DNA of 64,000 bases, from positions 248,678 through 312,677 of the forward strand of contig NZ_JACVCU010000005.1 in the NCBI RefSeq assembly GCF_014518425.1, in the 5' to 3' direction. The DNA comes from Terrabacter sp. MAHUQ-38. GTDB taxonomy: Bacteria; Actinomycetota; Actinomycetes; Actinomycetales; Dermatophilaceae. Shown here one piece after another: positions 20,530 to 29,892 of the stretch (the first letter of the stretch is position 1; each line of letters starts with the position of its first letter). Made by a program: the position numbers and the translations under genes. The notes under the pieces are model-generated. The model had not been told where the DNA came from. It saw only the letters and a list, made by a program, of their open reading frames with translations, and did no database searches.

Positions 20530-20613
20530 CCGCGCCACGCGGCATACGGCATACGACGCACCTTCGGCGCCGAACGGGCGCGGACCGGCGATCAGGGCTG
20601 TGGCCGCGACGGT

Positions 20614-20625
20614 TATCGTCGGGCC
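20614..20625 (+). promoter_or_regulatory. -10 element of dop (leaderless type)
   Basis: TATCGT at 20614-20619 ends 6 nt before the ATG at 20626, with no Shine-Dalgarno sequence. Confidence 0.55.
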
Positions 20626-22146
20626 ATGACGGTGCGGCGGATCATGGGGCTCGAGACCGAGTACGGGATCTCGGTGCCCGGCGACCCGATGGCCAACCCG
20701 ATGTTCCTCTCCGGGCAGGTCGTCAGCGTGTATGCGGCCGCCCAGGGGATCCGCTCCAACCAGTCGAGCTGGGACTACGCCTTCGAGGACCCGCTGCGCG
20801 ACGCGCGTGGCTGGCAGCTCGACCGGCAGACCGCCGACCCGAGCCAGCTGACCGACATCGAGGACCCGACCCTCGCCAACGTCGTGCTCACCAACGGCGC
20901 CCGCTACTACGTCGACCACGCGCACCCCGAGTACAGCTCACCCGAGGTCACGCTGCCCCGTGACGCGGTGACCTGGGACCGCGCGGGAGACGCGATCGCC
21001 CTCGAGTCCGTGCGCCTGCTCGCGGCGCGCCCGGGTCAGCCACCGGTCAACCTCTACAAGAACAACGCCGACGGCAAGGGCCAGTCCTACGGCACGCACG
21101 AGAACTACCTCATGCCGCGCCGCACGGCCTTCCCCGACATCGTCCGCCACCTCATCCCCTTCTTCGTGACCCGCCAGGTCGTCTGTGGCGCGGGCCGGGT
21201 CGGCCTCGGGGTCGACAGCAGGGGAGTGGGCTACCAGCTCTCCCAACGCGCCGACTTCTTCGAGACCGAGGTCGGCCTGGAGACGACCCTCAAGCGGCCG
21301 ATCATCAACACGCGCGACGAGCCGCACGCCGTCGCCGACCGCTACCGCCGCCTCCACGTCATCATCGGGGACGCCAACCACCTCGACGTCGCGTCGCTGC
21401 TCAAGACCGGCACGACCTCGCTGGTGCTCGGCATGATCGAGGACGGCCACCTGAGCGCGGACTGGTCGATCCGCCGTCCGGTCGCCGCGCTCCAGTCGAT
21501 CTCCCACGATCCCGGCCTCACCGCGACGGTAGAGCTCGTCGACGGCCGCACGATGACCGCGCTCGACGTCCAGTGGATGTACCTCGAGGCGGCCCGGGCG
21601 TGGCTCGACCGACGCGGCTCCGACCCCGAGCCCGAGGCCACGGCAGAGGTCATGACGCTGTGGGAGGACGTCCTGACCCGCCTCGGCGATGACGTCATGT
21701 CGTGCGCGCCGATGCTCGACTGGGTGGCCAAGCTGAAGCTCCTCGAGGGCTACCGGGCTCGCGACGGACTCGCGTGGGACGACCACCGTCTGTCCGCGAT
21801 CGACATCCAGTGGGCCGACGTCCGGCCCGAGAAGGGTCTCGTGCACCGCCTCCGCGACCGCGGGATGCTCCTCGACCTGGTGACACCCGAGGAGATCAAG
21901 GCTGCCCAGACGACGCCTCCGGAGGACACCAGGGCCTGGTTCCGTGGCGAGTGCGTCCGGCGCTTCACCCAGCAGGTCTTCTCCGCGAGCTGGGACTCCG
22001 TCGTGTTCGACGTGCCGGGACGCGCCAGCCTGCAACGTGTGCCGATCCTCGAGCCGGAGCGCGGGACCCGGGCGCAGGTCGGCGCCCTCCTCGAGCAGAG
22101 CGCCGACGTCGTGGAGCTGCTTCGGGGCCTCGCCACGCCCGACTAG
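20626..22146 (+). CDS. dop: Pup deamidase/depupylase Dop
   Basis: Dop converts the C-terminal Gln of Pup to Glu and also removes Pup from substrates. The 506-residue length is typical. The glutamine-synthetase-like fold starts with RRIMGLETEYG (catalytic-site E10). The stretch at about 40-80 corresponds to the Dop loop absent from PafA. RYYVDHAHPEYSSPE carries the nucleophilic/general-base Asp (D97). KNNADGKGQSYGTHENYLM and [10 protein letters not shown] are shared with PafA. It lies 165 nt upstream of pup, which has its own promoter, and makes a complete system with the neighbouring pup-prcB-prcA and pafA. Confidence 0.96.
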   Translation: MTVRRIMGLETEYGISVPGDPMANPMFLSGQVVSVYAAAQGIRSNQSSWDYAFEDPLRDARGWQLDRQTADPSQLTDIEDPTLANVVLTNGARYYVDHAHPEYSSPEVTLPRDAVTWDRAGDAIALESVRLLAARPGQPPVNLYKNNADGKGQSYGTHENYLMPRRTAFPDIVRHLIPFFVTRQVVCGAGRVGLGVDSRGVGYQLSQRADFFETEVGLETTLKRPIINTRDEPHAVADRYRRLHVIIGDANHLDVASLLKTGTTSLVLGMIEDGHLSADWSIRRPVAALQSISHDPGLTATVELVDGRTMTALDVQWMYLEAARAWLDRRGSDPEPEATAEVMTLWEDVLTRLGDDVMSCAPMLDWVAKLKLLEGYRARDGLAWDDHRLSAIDIQWADVRPEKGLVHRLRDRGMLLDLVTPEEIKAAQTTPPEDTRAWFRGECVRRFTQQVFSASWDSVVFDVPGRASLQRVPILEPERGTRAQVGALLEQSADVVELLRGLATPD

Positions 22147-22270
22147 CCGGCGCGACCGCCGGACCGCGCGGGTACCGTGACGGCGCGAGTCCAGCCTGGA
22201 CTCAGGTGACCGACCGCGTATGCGTGTCCACCGTGGGCTGTGGTGCTCGGAGCGCGAGGTGGCAACGGGT

Positions 22271-22276
22271 TAGGGT
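22271..22276 (+). promoter_or_regulatory. -10 element of pup-prcB-prcA
   Basis: TAGGGT within GGGTTAGGGTC (22267-22277), identical to the 11-mer upstream of arc. The leader to the pup ATG is about 30 nt and contains GGGAGG. Confidence 0.5.
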
Positions 22277-22311
22277 CAGGGCAAGAGGTCTTTCACGTCT
22301 GGGAGGTAGCC

Positions 22312-22515
22312 ATGCCAGGTCAGGAGCACGCCAAGCCGCAGCGTCGTGACGAGGAGCCCCCGGAGTCTCCGGAGCCCCCTCCCACCCCTGCCGGGGCGGC
22401 TGTCAAGGAGGGCCTGTCCGACGACATCGACAGCGTCCTCGACGAGATCGACGGCGTCCTCGAGTCGAACGCCGAGGAGTTCGTCCGCGGGTTCGTCCAG
22501 AAGGGCGGCCAGTGA
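22312..22515 (+). CDS. pup: prokaryotic ubiquitin-like protein Pup
   Basis: A 67-residue intrinsically disordered tag. The N-terminus is charged and proline-rich ([15 protein letters not shown]); the C-terminal helix region [20 protein letters not shown] binds the Arc coiled coil, and the chain ends FVQKGGQ. The terminal Gln means that Dop must deamidate it before PafA can ligate it to substrate lysines. GGGAGGTAGCC precedes the ATG at 22312. The stop overlaps the prcB GTG by 4 nt, so the tag and the beta subunit are translationally coupled. Confidence 0.97.
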   Translation: MPGQEHAKPQRRDEEPPESPEPPPTPAGAAVKEGLSDDIDSVLDEIDGVLESNAEEFVRGFVQKGGQ

Positions 22516-23345
22516 CCCACCCCGCCTCGGGGCGACCTCGGCGCCTCGACGATGCCTTCCTCACGGCCGGATCGTCGTCCTTCACCGAGTTCGTCTCCGC
22601 CTACCGCCCCGAGCTGCTCCCCGCCGGCCGGCGCCTGCCCTCCGGGGCGAGCATCGAGGCTCCGCACGGCACGACGATCGTCTCGCTCCTCTTCCAGGAC
22701 GGGGTCGTCATGGCGGGTGACCGGCGCGCCACGATGGGCAACGTCATCGCCAACCGCGACATGGAGAAGGTCTTCGCGGCCGACGACTACAGCCTCATCG
22801 GGATCGCCGGCACCGCCGGCATCGCGATCGAGCTCGTCCGGCTCTACCAGGTCGAGCTCGAGCACTACGAGAAGATCGAGGGCGCGATCATGTCGCTCGA
22901 GGGCAAGGCCAACCGGCTCGCCTCGATGATCCGCGGCAACCTCGCCCTCGCCATGCAGGGACTGACGGTCGTGCCGACGTATGCCGGCTTCGACCTCGAG
23001 ACCGCCACGGGTCGGATCTACTCCTACGACGTCACGGGCGGCTGCTACCAGGAGAACGGCCACCACTCGTCGGGGTCGGGCTCCGTCTTCGCGCGCGGGG
23101 CCCTGAAGAAGCTGTGGCGCCCCGGGCTCGACGAGCAGCAGGCCGTCGCGATCGCCGTCGAGGCGCTCTACGACGCCGCCGACGACGACTCCGCGACCGG
23201 CGGCCCCGACCTCGGTCGCCAGATCTGGCCGACCGTCGCCGTCGTCGACCACTTCGGTGCGAAGTTCGTCGGCCAGGACGTCCTCGAGGACCACGTCCAG
23301 CGCATCGTGGCGGCGCGCCGTGACAACCCGGGAGGTGCCCGATGA
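22512..23345 (+). CDS. prcB: 20S proteasome beta subunit
   Basis: The catalytic subunit of the 14+14 core particle. It is 277 residues as made; a 53-residue propeptide ends in EAPHG and autocleavage would expose Thr54 ([19 protein letters not shown]), the N-terminal nucleophile. The usual active-site residues are visible: the acidic residue in AGDRR and lysine-rich [15 protein letters not shown] and [12 protein letters not shown] are typical of late strands. GTG start at 22512 overlaps the pup stop; the prcB stop overlaps the prcA ATG by 4 nt. Confidence 0.97.
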   Translation: MTHPASGRPRRLDDAFLTAGSSSFTEFVSAYRPELLPAGRRLPSGASIEAPHGTTIVSLLFQDGVVMAGDRRATMGNVIANRDMEKVFAADDYSLIGIAGTAGIAIELVRLYQVELEHYEKIEGAIMSLEGKANRLASMIRGNLALAMQGLTVVPTYAGFDLETATGRIYSYDVTGGCYQENGHHSSGSGSVFARGALKKLWRPGLDEQQAVAIAVEALYDAADDDSATGGPDLGRQIWPTVAVVDHFGAKFVGQDVLEDHVQRIVAARRDNPGGAR

Positions 23346-24148
23346 GCATGCCGTTCTACGTCCCGCCCGAGCAGGTCATGAAGGACCGGGCGGACTTCGC
23401 GCGCAAGGGAATTGCCCGTGGCCGGTCGGTCATCGTCATCGGTTACGACCGCGGCATCGCCTTCGTGGCCGAGAACCCCTCCCGTGCCCTGCACAAGGTC
23501 TCGGAGATCTACGACCGCATCGCCTTCGCGGCGGTCGGCCGCTACAACGAGTTCGAGAGCCTGCGCGTCGCCGGCATCCGCTACGCCGACCTCCGGGGCT
23601 ACTCCTACGACCGCACCGACGTCACCGCGCGGGCCCTGGCCAACACGTACGCGCAGACCCTGGGGGCCGTCTTCACCCAGGAGTCGAAGCCCTTCGAGAT
23701 CGAGATCGTCGTGGCGGAGGTGGGCGCCGACAGCGATGCGGACCAGATCTTCCGGCTCACCTACGACGGGTCGGTCGCCGACGAGCAGGGCTTCGTCGCC
23801 ATGGGTGGCGCGAGCGACGCCGCCGAGGAACGGCTCGGCACGGCCTGGCGTCCCGGCATGACCCTGAGCGAGGTCCTGCGCCTCGCCGTCGACGTGCTCG
23901 ATGCCGGCGACAACGGCGAGCGGCGTGCTCTCGACGCCGCCCAGCTCGAGGTGGCCGTGCTCGACCGTGACCGGCCGCGTCGGTCGTTCCGCCGCGTCGT
24001 GGGACCGCTGTTGACCAGGCTGCTCGGCGAGCGGTCGGAGGTGACCGACGTTCCGGCCCCCGCCCTGGGCGCCGAGCCGGGGTCGCAGCCCGACGCCGGG
24101 ACGGACGGGGCTGTGCCGGGCACGCCGCCCGGCGGGCCGTCTTCCTGA
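23342..24148 (+). CDS. prcA: 20S proteasome alpha subunit
   Basis: The outer-ring subunit that forms the gated entry pore and docks Arc through its HbYX-like tail. It is 268 residues. The start [23 protein letters not shown] is the typical gating N-terminus; [14 protein letters not shown] and [16 protein letters not shown] are alpha-subunit signatures. The last 60 residues are a proline/glycine-rich tail without clear fold. It is the third gene of the overlapping pup-prcB-prcA operon and is followed by a strong hairpin shared with the convergent coiled-coil gene. Confidence 0.97.
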   Translation: MSMPFYVPPEQVMKDRADFARKGIARGRSVIVIGYDRGIAFVAENPSRALHKVSEIYDRIAFAAVGRYNEFESLRVAGIRYADLRGYSYDRTDVTARALANTYAQTLGAVFTQESKPFEIEIVVAEVGADSDADQIFRLTYDGSVADEQGFVAMGGASDAAEERLGTAWRPGMTLSEVLRLAVDVLDAGDNGERRALDAAQLEVAVLDRDRPRRSFRRVVGPLLTRLLGERSEVTDVPAPALGAEPGSQPDAGTDGAVPGTPPGGPSS

Positions 24149-24228
24149 CGCCTGCTCCCGGGACCCTAGCGTCCCCGTGAGCGAGGGTGCTGCGCTGTGG
24201 AGGCCAGTGGCGTCCGTGTGACCACACG

Positions 24229-24264
24229 ACGGAGGCCGCCCACCGGTCGGTGAGCGGCCTCCGT
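24229..24264. terminator. bidirectional hairpin between prcA and the coiled-coil gene
   Basis: The arms ACGGAGGCCGC (24229-24239) and GCGGCCTCCGT (24254-24264) are exact inverse complements around a 14-nt loop. The hairpin sits between convergent genes. Confidence 0.8.
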
Positions 24265-24286
24265 GGCGCGCGGAAACCCTGGGCGG

Positions 24287-25510
24287 TCAGCGACGCTGGG
24301 AGGCGACCTTCTGTCCCGACGCGTTGCGCTGGTAGTACGACGACTCGTCGGAGCCGTACGACGAGGCATCGGCGTCAGCGGCATCGGACTGCTCGCCCTG
24401 CTGACCCTGTTCGCCCTGCTCAGCGGCCTCCGCCGCCGGCTGCTCGTCGGACTCCGAGGGGGCGTCCTCGTCGGACCCGGCCGCATCGGCCTCCGGCTCG
24501 GCGTCGGCCGCCTGCTCGGCCTGTGCGGGCTCGGCGGGCGCGGGCTGGGCCTCGGCCACCGGCGCCGGCTGCGCGGGCTTGTCGGGGGCACCGAGCGAGT
24601 CCATGAGCGCGCCGCCACCGAGGGTGGCGAGCATCTGACGGACGTTGCCGAGCTGTGCGGTGATGCTGTCGCGCTGGGCCGTCGCGGCCGCGAGCTCGCG
24701 GTCGGACTCCTCCCGCAGGCGCGACGCGTGGTCGCGGGCCTCGGACACGATCTGGTCGGCCTGCGCCTGGGCGGTCTCGAGCAGCCGCTCGGCCCTGGCG
24801 CGCATCTCGTGCGCGTCGTGCTCCGCCCGCTCGGTCAGCTGGCGCAGGCGCGACTCGCTCTCGTTGAGGGCGGCCTCCTGCTGCTGGCGGCGCGCCTCGA
24901 ACTCCGCGTCGGCCGACTCACGGCGCGCGGCGAGCTTGAGCTCGAGCTCTGCGGAGGCGGTCGACGCCCTGAGGCGGTGGGCCTCGTACTCGGCCGCGGC
25001 CTCCTGGCGCTGCGCCGCCGTGACGCTCTGTGCCTCGGCGACGACGGCCTGTGCCTCCCGGTTGGCCTGCGCGATGATCCGCACCGCCTCCTCGTCGGCG
25101 CGGGCGCGGGCCTGCTCGGCGTACGTCGCGGTCGTCGACTTGAGGTCGGCGGCGGCCCGGTGGGCGCGGTCGCGGATCTCGTCGGCCTCGGCGGCCGCAC
25201 GGGTCCGCATCTCGCCGGCCTCCTGGTCGGCGAGCGACAGGATCTGGCCGATGCGCTCACCGAGGTCGGCGAACGTCTGGGCGGGCGCCGGCGCACTGTT
25301 CTTCTTGAGGTCGGCCATCACACGCGACTGCTGCCCGAGCTGTCCCCGCAGGTCGGTCAGGGCGGCGTTGAGCTTGGTCAGCTCGACGCTGCGCTCGGCC
25401 GCGTCCTTCTTGGCCGCCTGGAGAGTACGGTTCTGCGACTCGATGAAGGCGTCAACCTCTTCGGGCTCGTAGCCGCGTCGGGAGAACTTGAAGTGTGGTC
25501 TGTCGATCAT
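24287..25510 (-). CDS. DivIVA-domain coiled-coil protein (FilP/Scy-like)
   Basis: A 407-residue cytoskeletal-type protein. The first 30 residues (PHFKFSRRGYEPEEVDAFIE) match the membrane-binding DivIVA N-terminus. About residues 75-285 are a long coiled coil rich in Ala/Glu/Arg heptads (ARADEEAVRIIAQANREA, ERLLETAQAQADQIV). The last 110 residues are an acidic Ala/Pro/Gln-rich disordered tail. Related actinobacterial proteins organise polar growth or cytoskeleton-like filaments. It lies on the opposite strand inside the proteasome locus between prcA and pafA. GGACGGAA precedes the ATG at 25510. Confidence 0.82.
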   Translation of the reverse strand: MIDRPHFKFSRRGYEPEEVDAFIESQNRTLQAAKKDAAERSVELTKLNAALTDLRGQLGQQSRVMADLKKNSAPAPAQTFADLGERIGQILSLADQEAGEMRTRAAAEADEIRDRAHRAAADLKSTTATYAEQARARADEEAVRIIAQANREAQAVVAEAQSVTAAQRQEAAAEYEAHRLRASTASAELELKLAARRESADAEFEARRQQQEAALNESESRLRQLTERAEHDAHEMRARAERLLETAQAQADQIVSEARDHASRLREESDRELAAATAQRDSITAQLGNVRQMLATLGGGALMDSLGAPDKPAQPAPVAEAQPAPAEPAQAEQAADAEPEADAAGSDEDAPSESDEQPAAEAAEQGEQGQQGEQSDAADADASSYGSDESSYYQRNASGQKVASQRR

Positions 25511-25699
25511 TTCCGTCCAATGCAGGGAGGTGGAGGGGTACGGCGGAGGGGACAGCCGTCATTGTGACAGCCGCACCTGACTGACTATCACAGAGATCGG
25601 CATGTCGGACTACCCGTCGGGACGAGGTCGTGACCGGTCCGTGAACAGCGAGCCGCGCCGAGTGACAACGACCGCCGACGGTGCGGGCGTCGCGCCGCC

Positions 25700-25711
25700 T
25701 AGAGTTGGTTC
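25700..25711 (+). promoter_or_regulatory. -10 element of pafA (leaderless type)
   Basis: TAGAGT at 25700-25705 ends 6 nt before the ATG at 25712 and there is no Shine-Dalgarno sequence. pafA is therefore expressed separately from the prc operon. Confidence 0.6.
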
Positions 25712-27103
25712 ATGGAGCGGCGGATCTTCGGGATCGAGAACGAGTACGGCGTCACCTGCACGACGCAGGGCCAGCGCCGTCTGACTCCCGACGAGGTCGC
25801 CCGGTACCTTTTCCGCCGCGTCGTCGCGTGGGGTCGGTCGAGCAACGTCTTCCTGGGCAACGGTGCCCGCCTCTACCTCGACGTCGGCTCACACCCCGAG
25901 TACGCCACGGCCGAGTGCGACTCGGTGCGCGAGCTCGTCATCCAGGACAAGGCCGGGGAGCGCATCCTCGAGGGCCTCGTGGAGGACGCCCAGGGGCGCC
26001 TTCGCGACGACGGCGTCGAGGGCGAGATCTTCGTCTTCAAGAACAACACCGACTCGGCGGGCAACTCCTACGGCTGCCACGAGAACTACCTCTACGGCCG
26101 CACGGGCGACTTCCAGCGCGTGTCCGACATGTTCATCCCGTTCCTGATCAGCCGCCAGATCACGTGCGGTGCCGGCAAGGTCGTCGCGACGGCGCACGGC
26201 GCCAGCTTCGCGGTCAGCCAGCGCGCCGACCACATCTGGGAGGGCGTGTCGTCAGCGACGACGCGCAGCCGCCCGATCATCAACACTCGTGACGAGCCGC
26301 ACGCCGACGCCGAGAAGTACCGTCGCCTGCACGTCATCGTCGGCGACTCCAACATGTCCGAGACGACGAACCTGCTCAAGGTCGGCAGCGCCGACCTCGT
26401 GCTGCGGATGATCGAGTCCGGGGTCGTGATGCGAGACCTGTCCATGGAGAACCCCATCCGCGCCATCCGCACCATGAGCCACGACCCGACGGGCCGTGCC
26501 ACCGTGCGGCTCGCCAACGGGCGCGAGCTGTCCGCCCTGGACATGCAGCGCGAGTACCTCGACAAGGCCATCGAGTACGTCGACCGGGAGGGCATGGACA
26601 GCCCCGACACGAAGCAGGTCATCGACCTGTGGGGGAGGGCGCTCGACGCCATCGGCAAGGGCGACCTGGACGCGATCGACACCGAGATCGACTGGGTCAT
26701 CAAGTACCGACTCATCGAGCGCTACCGTGAGCGCCACGGGCTGGCGCTGACCGAAGCGCGCGTCCAGCAGCTCGACCTCGCCTACCACGACATCAACCGC
26801 CGCCGGGGCCTGTTCTACCTGCTCCAGCGGCACGGCCGGACGGCCCGGGTCGCGTCAGACGTCGAGATCTTCGAGGCGAAGGTGCGCCCGCCGCAGTCCA
26901 CCCGGGCCAAGCTGCGCGGCGACTTCATCCGCGCCGCGCAGGCCCACGGCCGGGACTTCACGGTCGACTGGGTGCACCTCAAGCTCAACGACCAGGCGCA
27001 GAGGACGGTGCTCTGCAAGGACCCGTTCCGCGCGGTCGACGAGCGAGTCGAGCGCCTGATGGAGACGATCGACCGCTCGCCGTCGATCCAGCGACCCCTC
27101 TGA
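25712..27103 (+). CDS. pafA: Pup-protein ligase PafA
   Basis: PafA activates the C-terminal Glu of deamidated Pup with ATP and joins it to substrate lysines. It is 463 residues, near the usual 450-480. [14 protein letters not shown] holds active-site E9, and [16 protein letters not shown] holds the essential Asp (D57 here). [19 protein letters not shown] and [19 protein letters not shown] are family signatures, and the C-terminal domain ends in the conserved [14 protein letters not shown]. It is homologous to Dop 3.5 kb upstream but lacks the Dop loop. A hairpin follows the stop. Confidence 0.97.
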   Translation: MERRIFGIENEYGVTCTTQGQRRLTPDEVARYLFRRVVAWGRSSNVFLGNGARLYLDVGSHPEYATAECDSVRELVIQDKAGERILEGLVEDAQGRLRDDGVEGEIFVFKNNTDSAGNSYGCHENYLYGRTGDFQRVSDMFIPFLISRQITCGAGKVVATAHGASFAVSQRADHIWEGVSSATTRSRPIINTRDEPHADAEKYRRLHVIVGDSNMSETTNLLKVGSADLVLRMIESGVVMRDLSMENPIRAIRTMSHDPTGRATVRLANGRELSALDMQREYLDKAIEYVDREGMDSPDTKQVIDLWGRALDAIGKGDLDAIDTEIDWVIKYRLIERYRERHGLALTEARVQQLDLAYHDINRRRGLFYLLQRHGRTARVASDVEIFEAKVRPPQSTRAKLRGDFIRAAQAHGRDFTVDWVHLKLNDQAQRTVLCKDPFRAVDERVERLMETIDRSPSIQRPL

Positions 27104-27106
27104 GCC

Positions 27107-27134
27107 GAGCCCGGCGGCCGCCGGCGCCGGGCTC
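27107..27134 (+). terminator. hairpin after pafA
   Basis: GAGCCCGGCG (27107-27116) pairs exactly with CGCCGGGCTC (27125-27134) around an 8-nt loop, 3 nt past the pafA stop. Confidence 0.75.
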
Positions 27135-27211
27135 CGGGTGGCCCCGGAGGACCAGGCGGCCCACCACGGGAACCTGTCAGTGCGCTGTGTGTCGCCCACA
27201 TGGGAGGGCGT

Positions 27212-27217
27212 TACAGT
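27212..27217 (+). promoter_or_regulatory. possible -10 element of the FKBP genes
   Basis: TACAGT at 27212-27217 lies about 60 nt upstream of the GTG chosen for the FKBP lipoprotein. No convincing -35 box is seen. Confidence 0.35.
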
Positions 27218-27278
27218 GGCTGCGCTTTGCCCTGCGGGACCTCCACCACCCGCCCGCCCCGACCGGAAAGTCATCCCT

Positions 27279-28271
27279 GTGCGTCCCAACCGCCCGGCCG
27301 CTCGCACGGCCCTCGCCCTGATCGCTGCCCTCGGGCTCACGACCGTCGCCGCCTGCGGCAGCACCCCCAGCGGCTCGTCGGGCCCGGCCACCACCGCACC
27401 GGCATCCGTCGCCCTCAAGAGCGTGACCGCCACCGGCGCCGTCGACCTCACGACCGCTCCCAAGATCTCGCTCGGCAAGACCCCGATCAGCTCCAAGACC
27501 GTCGAGCACAAGGTGCTGACGCCGGGCACGGGCAAGGCCGCGACCAAGGCCGACACCGTGCGGCTGCGCGCACAGATCTACAACGGCACCAGCGGCAAGC
27601 TCATCGACGACGGCTACGCCAAGGGTCGGGCCGAGGAGGGCTACCGCCTCGGGCGCACCGACATCGTGGCCGGCTTCACCGAGGGCCTCGTGGGGGCCAC
27701 GAAGGGCGGCCGGATCGCGTTCACCATTCCGCCGGACAAGGGCTTCGGCGCGGCCGGCAACGACCAGCTCGGCGTCAAGGGCACCGACACGATCGTGGTC
27801 GTGGCCGACATCGCCGACGTGCACACGCCGCTGAAGCAGGTCGACGGCACGCAGTCCGCGGCACCCGCCGGCCTTCCCACCGTCCAGTTCAAGAACGGTC
27901 CGACGAAGGCGCCCACCGTCACCGTCCCGAAGTCGGCGGCTCCGACGACGACGCAGCAGGCGACGCTCGTCCAGGGCACCGGCGCGACCGTGCAGAAGGG
28001 CCAGACCATCAACGCCCAGTACCACGGCGTCCTCTGGAAGGACGGCAGCGTCTTCGACTCCTCGTGGCAGCGCGGGACGGCCGCCGACTTCCCGATCGGC
28101 GTCGGTGGCGTCATCCCCGGTTGGGACAACACCCTGGTGGGCAAGAAGGTGGGCAGCCGGGTGCTGCTCGTCATCCCGCCGAAGGACGGCTACGGCACCA
28201 AGGGCAGCCCCCCGAAGATCTCCGGCACCGACACCCTCGTCTTCGTCGTCGACATCCTCGACGCGTACTGA
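27279..28271 (+). CDS. exported lipoprotein with two FKBP-type prolyl isomerase domains
   Basis: A 330-residue predicted lipoprotein. The GTG at 27279 starts a signal peptide (RTALALIAALGLTTVAAC) with lipobox VAAC and the lipidated Cys26. Two FKBP domains follow: the first (about 70-195, DIVAGFTEGLVGATKGGR, FTIPPDKGFGAAG) is more divergent; the second (about 225-330, VFDSSWQRG, GVIPGWDNTLVGKKVGSR, LVIPPKDGYGTKG) is canonical. It would catalyse proline isomerisation during folding of exported proteins at the outer membrane face. The domains are joined by a Thr/Pro-rich linker. A cytosolic FKBP gene follows 31 nt later. Confidence 0.88.
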   Translation: MRPNRPAARTALALIAALGLTTVAACGSTPSGSSGPATTAPASVALKSVTATGAVDLTTAPKISLGKTPISSKTVEHKVLTPGTGKAATKADTVRLRAQIYNGTSGKLIDDGYAKGRAEEGYRLGRTDIVAGFTEGLVGATKGGRIAFTIPPDKGFGAAGNDQLGVKGTDTIVVVADIADVHTPLKQVDGTQSAAPAGLPTVQFKNGPTKAPTVTVPKSAAPTTTQQATLVQGTGATVQKGQTINAQYHGVLWKDGSVFDSSWQRGTAADFPIGVGGVIPGWDNTLVGKKVGSRVLLVIPPKDGYGTKGSPPKISGTDTLVFVVDILDAY

Positions 28272-28302
28272 CCGACAGCCACAACGAAACGGAGCACGCA
28301 GC

Positions 28303-28689
28303 ATGGCACTCGACCCCAACCGCACCAAGCCCGAGATCGACTTCCCGGAGGGTGACGCACCCGCCGACCTCGTCGTCGAGGACCTCATCGAGGGCGACGG
28401 CCGCGAGGCCAAGGCCGGCGACACGGTCAGCGCCCACTACGTCGGCGTCGCCCACTCCACGGGGGAGGAGTTCGACTCGTCATGGAACCGTGGCAACCCG
28501 CTCGACTTCCGCCTCGGCGTCGGCATGGTCATCCCCGGCTGGGACAAGGGCATCGAGGGCATGAAGGTCGGAGGCCGCCGCAAGCTGACCATTCCGGCCC
28601 ACCTCGCCTACGGCGACCGTGGTGCGGGCGCGGCGATCGGCCCGGGAGAGACGCTCATCTTCGTCGTCGACCTCGACGACGTGCGCTGA
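28303..28689 (+). CDS. FKBP-type peptidyl-prolyl cis-trans isomerase
   Basis: A 128-residue single-domain FKBP, cytosolic because no signal peptide is present. The core motifs are EFDSSWNRGNPLDFRLG, MVIPGWDKGIEGMKVGGRR, LTIPAHLAYGDRG and the closing ETLIFVVDLDDV. It lies 31 nt after the lipoprotein FKBP and probably shares its transcript. The next gene converges on it with only 2 bp between stop codons, so termination must occur within coding sequence. Confidence 0.93.
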   Translation: MALDPNRTKPEIDFPEGDAPADLVVEDLIEGDGREAKAGDTVSAHYVGVAHSTGEEFDSSWNRGNPLDFRLGVGMVIPGWDKGIEGMKVGGRRKLTIPAHLAYGDRGAGAAIGPGETLIFVVDLDDVR

Positions 28690-28691
28690 GG

Positions 28692-29810
28692 TCAGCGACC
28701 ACGCTCGAGCAACCGGGCGGCATACCGCCCCGCGACGGCCGCGCCGAGGAACCCGGCGCGGTCGTCGTCGTATCCGCGCCCCATCGTCCGCAGCGGCACC
28801 GGGGCCGCACGGAGCGCCGCGTCGAGCCCGTCGCACGCCACCTCGTGCAGGGTGAGTCGGCCACCGGTCGAGTCGCACAGCTCGCGCGCCTGGTGCAGCA
28901 CCCGCTCGCCCACCTCCCCGTCGAGCAACGGCACCGGCACGGCGGCCGGCACGAGCGCCACGCGACCGTATGCCGTGTGGCTGTGGTGCGAGACGCCGCG
29001 GTGCCGTTCGCGCGGGTCGGCCTCCGAGATCCGCAGTGAGCACACGGGGCGGCCGCCGAGCGTGCCGGCCGCGTTGACCGCCTCGCCGGCCGACGTGCCC
29101 GAGAAGCCCCAGCGCGTGCCGGTGCCGAGGTTGCCGGGACCCTGGGACACGACGACGAGATCGGCGCCGACGACGTGCCGGGCGGCGAGCAGGCCGGTGT
29201 GCACGTTGACCGCCTCGAGGTCCCCGCCGAACGACTGGCCGACGGTGACCGACGCCGCGAGCCAGCCCGACGCACGCAGTCCGGCGACCGTGCGGGAGAA
29301 GTCGATCGGGAGGGCTCCGCCGTCGGTCATGACGTAGGCGACGCGGAGGCTCGGGTCGTACTCGCGGATCCCGGCCAGGATCGCCGGGAGGGCTGAGTGG
29401 AGGTCGGCGACGACCACGGGCAGCTCGGCCAGGTCGTCGGCGTCAGCCAGCAGCGCGTGGTGCTCGCTGTCCTGCTCGTCGACGCCCAGCACCATGGTCT
29501 GGCTCGGGGTGTAGCGAGCCTTGACGAGGTGTCCGGCGACGGACGCGACGTCGACGGGGTGGGGCACGGCGTCGGGGGCGGCGACGACCATTGCGAGCCC
29601 GCCCGTGCCGAGGCCCCGCTCCAGCGCTGTCGTGTTGAGCAGCACCTCGGTGCCTGCGTCGAGGGTGCCGACGACGTCGACGTAGCCGAGGGCCCGGATC
29701 ACGTCGCGGTCGCCCTTGCCGTCGCCTTCGTCCACGCGGACGGCGTACTCGACCGCGCCCGCCCAGCGCTCGAGAGCCTCGACGACGACACCCCGGCGCC
29801 ACTGGATCAT
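28692..29810 (-). CDS. DUF3866 family protein
   Basis: A 372-residue soluble protein. It starts MIQWRRGVVVEALERWAGAV and contains LLNTTALERGLGTGG, YVMTDGGALPIDFSRTVAGL and VSQGPGNLGTGTRWGFSG. I recognise it as DUF3866, which in actinobacteria commonly sits beside pafBC (known association, function unknown). It has two conserved glycine-rich loops that could bind a nucleotide or phosphate, but no known catalytic motif. It is divergent from pafB across 82 bp, with a leaderless-type promoter of its own. Confidence 0.8.
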   Translation of the reverse strand: MIQWRRGVVVEALERWAGAVEYAVRVDEGDGKGDRDVIRALGYVDVVGTLDAGTEVLLNTTALERGLGTGGLAMVVAAPDAVPHPVDVASVAGHLVKARYTPSQTMVLGVDEQDSEHHALLADADDLAELPVVVADLHSALPAILAGIREYDPSLRVAYVMTDGGALPIDFSRTVAGLRASGWLAASVTVGQSFGGDLEAVNVHTGLLAARHVVGADLVVVSQGPGNLGTGTRWGFSGTSAGEAVNAAGTLGGRPVCSLRISEADPRERHRGVSHHSHTAYGRVALVPAAVPVPLLDGEVGERVLHQARELCDSTGGRLTLHEVACDGLDAALRAAPVPLRTMGRGYDDDRAGFLGAAVAGRYAARLLERGR

Positions 29811-29822
29811 GTCGTGACCCTA
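29811..29822 (-). promoter_or_regulatory. -10 element of the DUF3866 gene (leaderless type)
   Basis: On the minus strand TAGGGT (29822-29817) ends 6 nt before the ATG at 29810. It shares the 82-bp divergent gap with the pafBC promoter. Confidence 0.6.
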
Positions 29823-29839
29823 TCGATCGCATGTTCGGG

Positions 29840-29845
29840 TAGCGT
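29840..29845 (+). promoter_or_regulatory. possible -10 element of pafBC
   Basis: TAGCGT at 29840-29845 gives a leader of about 40 nt ending in an AGGAAGG ribosome site before the pafB ATG at 29893. Confidence 0.45.
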
Positions 29846-29892
29846 CGGACTGCCCGCCCGCGCCGCCCGCGCATGCCCACAGGAAGGTCTCG

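Noticed and set aside
19114..20925. 603-residue open frame on the minus strand opposite the membrane fusion gene and dop
   Set aside because: Crosses two real genes in antisense; charged low-complexity sequence without domain similarity.
25563..25592. Crp-like site TGTGA...TCACA upstream of pafA
   Set aside because: The half sites are 20 nt apart instead of 6, so it does not fit a Crp site.
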